Source: Anarhynchus alexandrinus (taxonomy: Eukaryota > Chordata > Aves > Charadriiformes > Charadriidae). From it: a DNA stretch of 64,000 bases. The DNA lies in assembly GCA_008711295.1 (NCBI GenBank), contig VUYV01000047.1, positions 3,271,517 to 3,335,516 on the forward strand, read 5' to 3'. The notes beneath the pieces were generated by a model, which saw nothing but the letters and a program-made list of their open reading frames with translations, was not told the origin of the DNA and did no database searches. Shown piece after piece: positions 58,978 to 64,000 of this stretch. The position numbers were made by a program, and so were the translations under genes. The first letter of the stretch is position 1; each line of letters begins with the position of its first letter.

Positions 58978-60743
58978 CTTGCAACGCACATCTGGAGCGT
59001 GTCGTCTACACCCAGACTGGCAGTGGGGACTGCACGCATCAGATGACACTAGGCAGAAAATGCGTTAGCACAAAGAAATTATGGTAAGTGCGCAACATGG
59101 TCAGACGTAAGGAAAAGCACCATTTGCAGATTTGTTAGTCAATTAGGCTTTATTTCAAGTGATTCCCCCAAGGCTTCTTGAGGTAGGAACATTTGTTTTC
59201 CTTCATTTCACCTAGGCTTGCTATATAGAAGTCTACAGTCACTGAATTGTAGTCTCAGTATTTTTATTTTCAGAACTGTCACTCAATGCATCGCCTGTGC
59301 TTTGACCTCTCTCCTGATCCTTCCTAAGCAACCACATATCATCCAAACACAGATACCACAAAAAAAGCAGAGAAACAGTGCTGCGAAAAACTATCAACCT
59401 TTGTTCTGTGACTGTTCTCAACCTCTCACTCGTATTATGAATTAAGTCAAGAACACAGGGTCACCATTTTGGTTAACAAATAGCATTCACCAAGACAGAT
59501 TGCTCGCAACACCTATACGAGTTCCACCTTTAGGAGATATGTGACTTTTTCTACTCTTTTTCCTACTCTAAAATTGACTTTTGGAGTTTCCAATACCTGA
59601 AAAAACACTCTTCAGCAAACAAGTATTAGCATACAGAAATAAAAGGCACTTGTGCACAACCCAGTCAGTTCTAGTCTCTAGTGTTTACCTACCATTAAAA
59701 ATACTGTGTCTTCCAATCAGAGGGTAGGTTGAATGCAACAATACCACACTGTGACTACCAAATAAATTAGGCAACTAACAGAACAGGTCATAGGCTGAAA
59801 TTGGTTGGCATCGCCCGATTAAACTGTTATAAAATAGGAAACAAATTCATAGCAATCTAAGTCAATTTGGTAAGTGAAAGACAACTGAGGAAGTTGGATC
59901 GTTCGCTTGTAATGAATAATCTGAATAACTATGCTCTGCAACTTCAGTAAAAACGCTGCAGATATTTCAAAGTTACATATTTACTAGAAAGATCTTCAAA
60001 AATCTTTTTAAAAAGTAAAATGTGCGCTGAACTTTTCTGACATTTACAAAAGTAATTAATTAATATGATTAAGCAAATTAGACTGAGCCAAAGTCTGACT
60101 GATTGTAAAGCATGCTGCAAGAGCCACCTGTTTGCTAGAAAGATTAGATACTATGGTGCTGGCAGCTAGAAAAAAAAACAGAGAATTACGAAAGATAAGA
60201 TAGAGAAACATCTATATATACTGATCTTTCAGATCTGTCTTGTCTAACGTGCATCACCAGATTATCTCAGCTTTACCTGATAAAAGAATTGTCCATAAGG
60301 CATTTTTACTTGGAAAAAAGCCCTGCGGATTAAGTTAACACAAAGTCACTGCTAGCTAGGTCCATAAGGGTATTTAGGAATCTGATTCCTAATTAGGTAC
60401 CTCAACTCCTCTGCGCATCTAGCTCGCCAGTTCCCAAGGTCCAGGAAAATCCTCAGCGCTGGCCATCTTCTCTCTAGATTTGCTTTCCTTAACCTTGAGG
60501 GCAGCAGTGTGTGCTCCTGCTGCAGAGAGACAATATCTTTGCCCAAGTTAACATTTAGCATTTAAGAATCGAACTTCCGGTCAGCAGTAATTACTATGAG
60601 ATGCTGTACAACACACAATTATAGAGTATTCATCCCTGGGCACCTTTTACAACTTTACAAAACTTAAAAAATAAGGCAGAGAGATGCTCCCTTGTTATCT
60701 CACTCAGTTTTTATAGTTTGGATTAACACGAAGCCCCAGTTGT
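58978..60743. other. Non-coding stretch
   Basis: A donor-like ATTATG|GTAAGTGC lies at 59083 and another GTAAGTG at about 59870 without convincing partners. No gene or repeat family is recognised. Confidence 0.55.
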
Positions 60744-60850
60744 GTACCTTATAGTGTCAGGCACTCTGTACACATGGAACAAATCCACCACCCCTGTCCC
60801 TAAGAGCCTACAGTGAAAGTATAAGAGGAGAGACAACACACCCAGCTTTA
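60744..60850 (+). repeat. Likely ancient amniote interspersed-repeat remnant
   Basis: The run GTCAGGCACTCTGTACACA, then CCCCTGTCCCTAAGAGCCTA, then AAGTATAAGAGGAGAGACAA resembles a widespread old amniote repeat whose form is roughly 'gcactgtaca ... gtccctgcccc aagagctta ... agagacaac'. The match is from memory and the family is not named. The copy looks heavily diverged. Confidence 0.35.
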
Positions 60851-61194
60851 AAGGACTTGCAGAAGAGTAGCACTGGCAGTACGGCACAGAGCACAGACCA
60901 GCTGCTAAAGTGCTAATTCAGGTTAGTACTTGATGAGTGCTGGATTGACTAATACTTGATAATTGTTGATTTTGAGATCCATACTGACCCCTTTACTGCC
61001 CTGGCTACAGTGCTACTCATACGGAAATCGGATAAAGTGAGCTCTGCTGTAGACCATTGGCACGTGTCCGGATTTGAGTGCAGAGCTCTTCTCCAGGCAC
61101 GCTGAGCTTGTCTTCATGGTTAAGTATGAGAAGATTTCAGAGAACCCACTTAGTATTCAAGTCAGGAAGGGGATGAGGACTGGAGCAGGAGCAC

Positions 61195-61342
61195 AGACTT
61201 TTATATGTATAGTGCAGACACAGTACCTCAACTGTGCTGGTAAATAAGACTGTCCTGTACCAGCACTGGNGTAGACTTTTATGTGTCTAGTGCAGACACA
61301 GTACCTCAACTGGTAAATAAGACTGTCCTGTACCAGCACTGG
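61195..61342. repeat. Tandem duplication (about 75 bp) spanning a single N
   Basis: 61195-61269 is repeated at 61273-61342 with a 5-base indel (TGTGC) and a few substitutions. Shared parts include AGTGCAGACACAGTACCTCA and GACTGTCCTGTACCAGCACT. An N at 61270 lies at the junction, as at 4927. It is an unmerged overlap, two alleles, or a true duplication. Confidence 0.88.
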
Positions 61343-63477
61343 AACAAGAGTCTTTGGAGTCTGGAGAAAGGGCAGGAGATGGAGGAGAATAATTTTCCAA
61401 AAGCCAAGCCAAAGGAGCAGATAAAGACATGGAATTAGAACAGAATCACAGAAGCCCTGAGGAATAAGGTTTTGAGAACAGTTTATGGTGTGGGAGCCGG
61501 TTACCAGGCTAGGAGAGAAGGGCCATCAGTTCTGCGCAGTTGTATCAATCCCATTAACTTTCTCATGGAAACGATGCCTTAGTGCTCACTCTATGCCCTC
61601 GAGCATTAGCTGAGGGCTAGCATGTTGCCTTGTCTATTAGATTACCATCACTAAAAGAACACACTGGAAACCTGGGTAATAACGAACTTTGCAAATTACA
61701 ATTCCTGCAAAGAGAAAACGCGAACAAATGGACGTCTCTGTGAACAGAAAACGCTGCATATAGAAATTAGCAGAGCTGACTGCTAGGTATGCTCAATTAG
61801 GAGCGTATATGTGGACTTTTATAGAAATAGCTTTAGTCACGCTCAGCCCTGCTGCTTCTTCCATACAGATTAACTGCACACAATATTAAAGATGCAAAAA
61901 ACTGCGATTTGAAAGTTCTGACATAAACAGTCCCTGAAAAAGAAGCAAACAGAGCACACATTGTCTATGCCATTTGTGAGCCAGTGGATCTAATGGTTCA
62001 CTTACTTTACAACCTGCTTTGGAATAATTTGGCACATCTCTAATTTTAACAAGCTTCAGTGGGATTAGATAAAATGCAGACTTTGTTTACATCAATTAAC
62101 ACTCAAAGAACTACAAAAGAACTTGTTAACTGCATTTATGAACAAAAAGTAACAAACTGAGAGTTTGTCCAAATGAAGTTACTGTACGACTTGCTCAGAT
62201 TGGCACAGTTGTCACTAAAAGACTAAAACCAAAACCCCGACAACTGAACTGCATTTTCAAAGAGGCAGATGTGTATTTTTAATTACATCGGCAGATATAA
62301 TCTACATTTGCAATAACGGCATTATCAGGTTTGCATACATCAAATTCACAAAAATGACTGCTTTCCTCCACATGCCATGTACGCATTCACTGAGTTAAGC
62401 GGAAAACCAAAAACCATTGCAGCCGAGCTGAAAAATACATTGGCCGTTGCCATATTATTAGTATTCCTATTTCCAATTATTTTACCTTGGCTGATTATAA
62501 ACACATTCTCCTCTACGTGCTACAGAGCTGGAAAGAAAACGTGGATGACCGCAAACCCAGCACCAACCATCTTCAGAGATAATAAATGGACACATCACAT
62601 ACTCCTCATGAAAGGTTTGCAAATAGTAAAGGAATTCATAAAGACACAGAGAGGGAAGAAAAAAGCAAGAAGTAAGACAGTTAAAAACATGAGAGAAGGA
62701 GAAAAGTGCACTATGGAATACACCATACTATATACTGTAGTTTGTATATATATACACTCCTGTATACTGTAATATATAGTATATATCAGCTACACCTTCT
62801 GAAAGGTTCAGTCTTTTGGGTGAGAAACATTTTGTCCCCTGTATCATACCATTTCCATGGGTCTGCGTGTGTTCAAATCTCTAAGTAACATAAGAGATAC
62901 CTCCAGAAGTTGCTGGGTTTTTTTAAACTCCTTCAGGACCGGCCACTTCTAAGGAAGGTTTCTGTTCCCTGCTCAGGTGGGGAGGAACTCGCGGAAATCT
63001 TTTCCCTTTATCTTTCCCCATTATTAGCTCACAGATTCATAAAACAGTGTTGCCACCATAATCACAATGTTCTTAGTTACATTTTGTGTGTAGCCAACAG
63101 GCCTGGACGCTATATAAAGACATTTTTGTTACCCTAATGGCATGTCATTTTAATTAGAAGTGATGCCCCAAAACAACAGAATTGTTCTGCTCGCACGCGC
63201 TGCCGCTGGTGAGAGCACTGGCTGGTCAATACTGCGTTTCCCTGTCCTGCGATACCTCAACTTCTCCCTCCTAATATGACAAAATTAATTCTCACAACCT
63301 GATAACAAGGCCATTACTATACCGACAACGGTAAAAGGTGGCTCTGCTGGAACAGCCTGGTGTACTCGAGCATTTTGGATCAAAGGTCTATCAAAATGCA
63401 ACAACAAACAGAATCAATTCCTTCAACTCTTTCTGCATTTCTAAACTTGCAGTGGCACATCTCGGATTGTGACTTAA
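61343..63477. other. Non-coding stretch
   Basis: The longest open frame (62377-62772 plus, 131 codons) has one hydrophobic stretch near residues 24-47 but no family motif and a TA-rich end. The part 62080-62360 is AT-rich with factor-like words and may be regulatory. Nothing else can be supported. Confidence 0.5.
62725..62782. repeat. TA-rich inverted repeat
   Basis: ATACTATATA (62725-62734) and TATATAGTAT (62773-62782) are exact reverse complements. The spacer is also TA-rich. It is probably a degenerate TA repeat able to extrude as a hairpin. Confidence 0.75.
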
Positions 63478-63810
63478 CGAGGCTCAGGCGGGGGGTGTCG
63501 TGGGAATGGCCAGCCCTCCTCCAACCACGAGACCTAAGGGAGAGCTCTCCCAACTGGGGAACCTGGCCACCGGCTGGAGACACCTTCACGCTCGAGGGCA
63601 GTCTAGGTGGAGTTCGCTCTTTTAGCCACAGCAAAGAGGAGGCGGCAGGAACGGAGGGAAATGTGCAGCTGACTATAAAGATCGACTAAACCATGCGAAT
63701 CTCGGTGGTCTCTCACCCTGAACTCCAGTTGTGCCCTCCGCCTGCTGACTCCACCGCACCGCCGCTTCGAAAGCCGCGCTGATGAGCTGCAGCAGTTGTG
63801 CCAACGGAGA
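63478..63810. promoter_or_regulatory. CpG-island-like segment at right edge
   Basis: About 21 CpGs were counted in roughly 330 bases at above 55 percent GC. The estimated observed/expected ratio is near 0.75, the highest density in the window. It meets the usual minimum criteria for a small CpG island, so it could mark a promoter or lncRNA start. Overlapping open frames on both strands are expected at this composition. Confidence 0.4.
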
Positions 63811-63957
63811 AGCAAGGGAACAGTCTTTAATCAAGGGGGCCACAGGAGCTGTATTGCAAACATCATTCCTTAAGGTAGGGATATTAAGTGGAAAAAAAAA
63901 AATATCTATTGTTTTTTAAGGAAATAGAACAAAGGAGAATTCAAGAGCAGGAGGAAT
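63811..63957. other. Short non-coding flank
   Basis: AT-rich DNA with an A11 run near 63892-63902. Nothing else is visible. Confidence 0.6.
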
Positions 63958-63980
63958 TATATGACATCAAATGTCATATA
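63958..63980. repeat. Perfect 10-bp inverted repeat, 3-base loop
   Basis: TATATGACAT and ATGTCATATA are exact reverse complements around CAA. The half sites contain ATGACAT, similar to some bZIP or TALE-type sites. A T run starts shortly after, near the end of the window. Confidence 0.85.
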
Positions 63981-64000
63981 TGATTTTTCTTTTTTTTTTT

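Noticed and set aside
62377..62772. 131-codon frame with one membrane-like hydrophobic stretch
   Set aside because: The hydrophobic part is a single AT-rich stretch and the C-terminal part is a TA-repeat translation. No family pattern and no transcript signal.
1..64000. CRISPR arrays, prophage, bacterial operons, endogenous retrovirus or other viral genes, known microRNA seeds
   Set aside because: No regularly spaced direct repeats, no viral or phage protein signatures, no LTR pairs and no match to well-known microRNA sequences were seen on either strand.

Overview
The window looks like non-coding DNA from a vertebrate nuclear genome. It is AT-rich, has no operon-like gene packing, and shows scattered CpG-bearing patches, long A/T homopolymers, a short (AC)n microsatellite and many homeodomain, POU and GATA-type motif clusters. 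A bird is the best guess: 64 kb with almost no recognisable young transposable element, plus A-rich stretches broken by CCAA/CCC, is typical of avian gene deserts or giant introns. This is an inference; no species-diagnostic sequence was recognised. No bacterial, organellar or viral gene, CRISPR array, complete tRNA or rRNA gene was found.

No protein-coding gene can be named. The open frames present (up to about 149 codons) look like chance: they overlap on both strands, are often low-complexity and show no family signature. A few short segments do have a 3' splice-site-like sequence, an open frame and a 5' splice-site-like sequence in order. The best are 14230-14385, 48013-48153, 44551-44592, 42905-42964, 56106-56247 and 57187-57230 on the plus strand, and 29036-29060 on the minus strand. 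They are candidate exons of an unrecognised gene or lncRNA, and none is established. Four of them (42905, 44551, 48013, 57187) can be read in one compatible phase.

Layout. 1-9 kb is AT-rich non-coding DNA with a GC-rich palindrome, an NKX2-like inverted repeat and a duplicated segment at a single N. 9-17 kb is a dense block of regulatory-looking AT-rich DNA with a TAAT cluster, a tRNA-like A/B-box pair and the 14.2 kb CpG-rich exon candidate. 17-23 kb is mostly featureless. 23-26 kb is a second regulatory-looking block with a perfect 10-bp palindrome, abutting E-boxes, a GATA cluster and a second inverted repeat. 26-42 kb is largely plain. 42.8-50.9 kb holds a CpG-rich patch, several exon candidates and a regulatory-looking block at 50.3 kb. 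54-57 kb is GC-richer and carries small tandem repeats. 57-64 kb holds inverted repeats, an old repeat remnant, a duplicated segment at an N, and a CpG-island-like stretch near the right edge.

Five single Ns (4927, 10039, 13802, 45769, 61270) sit next to homopolymers or inside duplicated sequence, which suggests unresolved contig joins. 'Regulatory-looking' below means retained CpGs and motif density judged by eye; conservation could not be measured.
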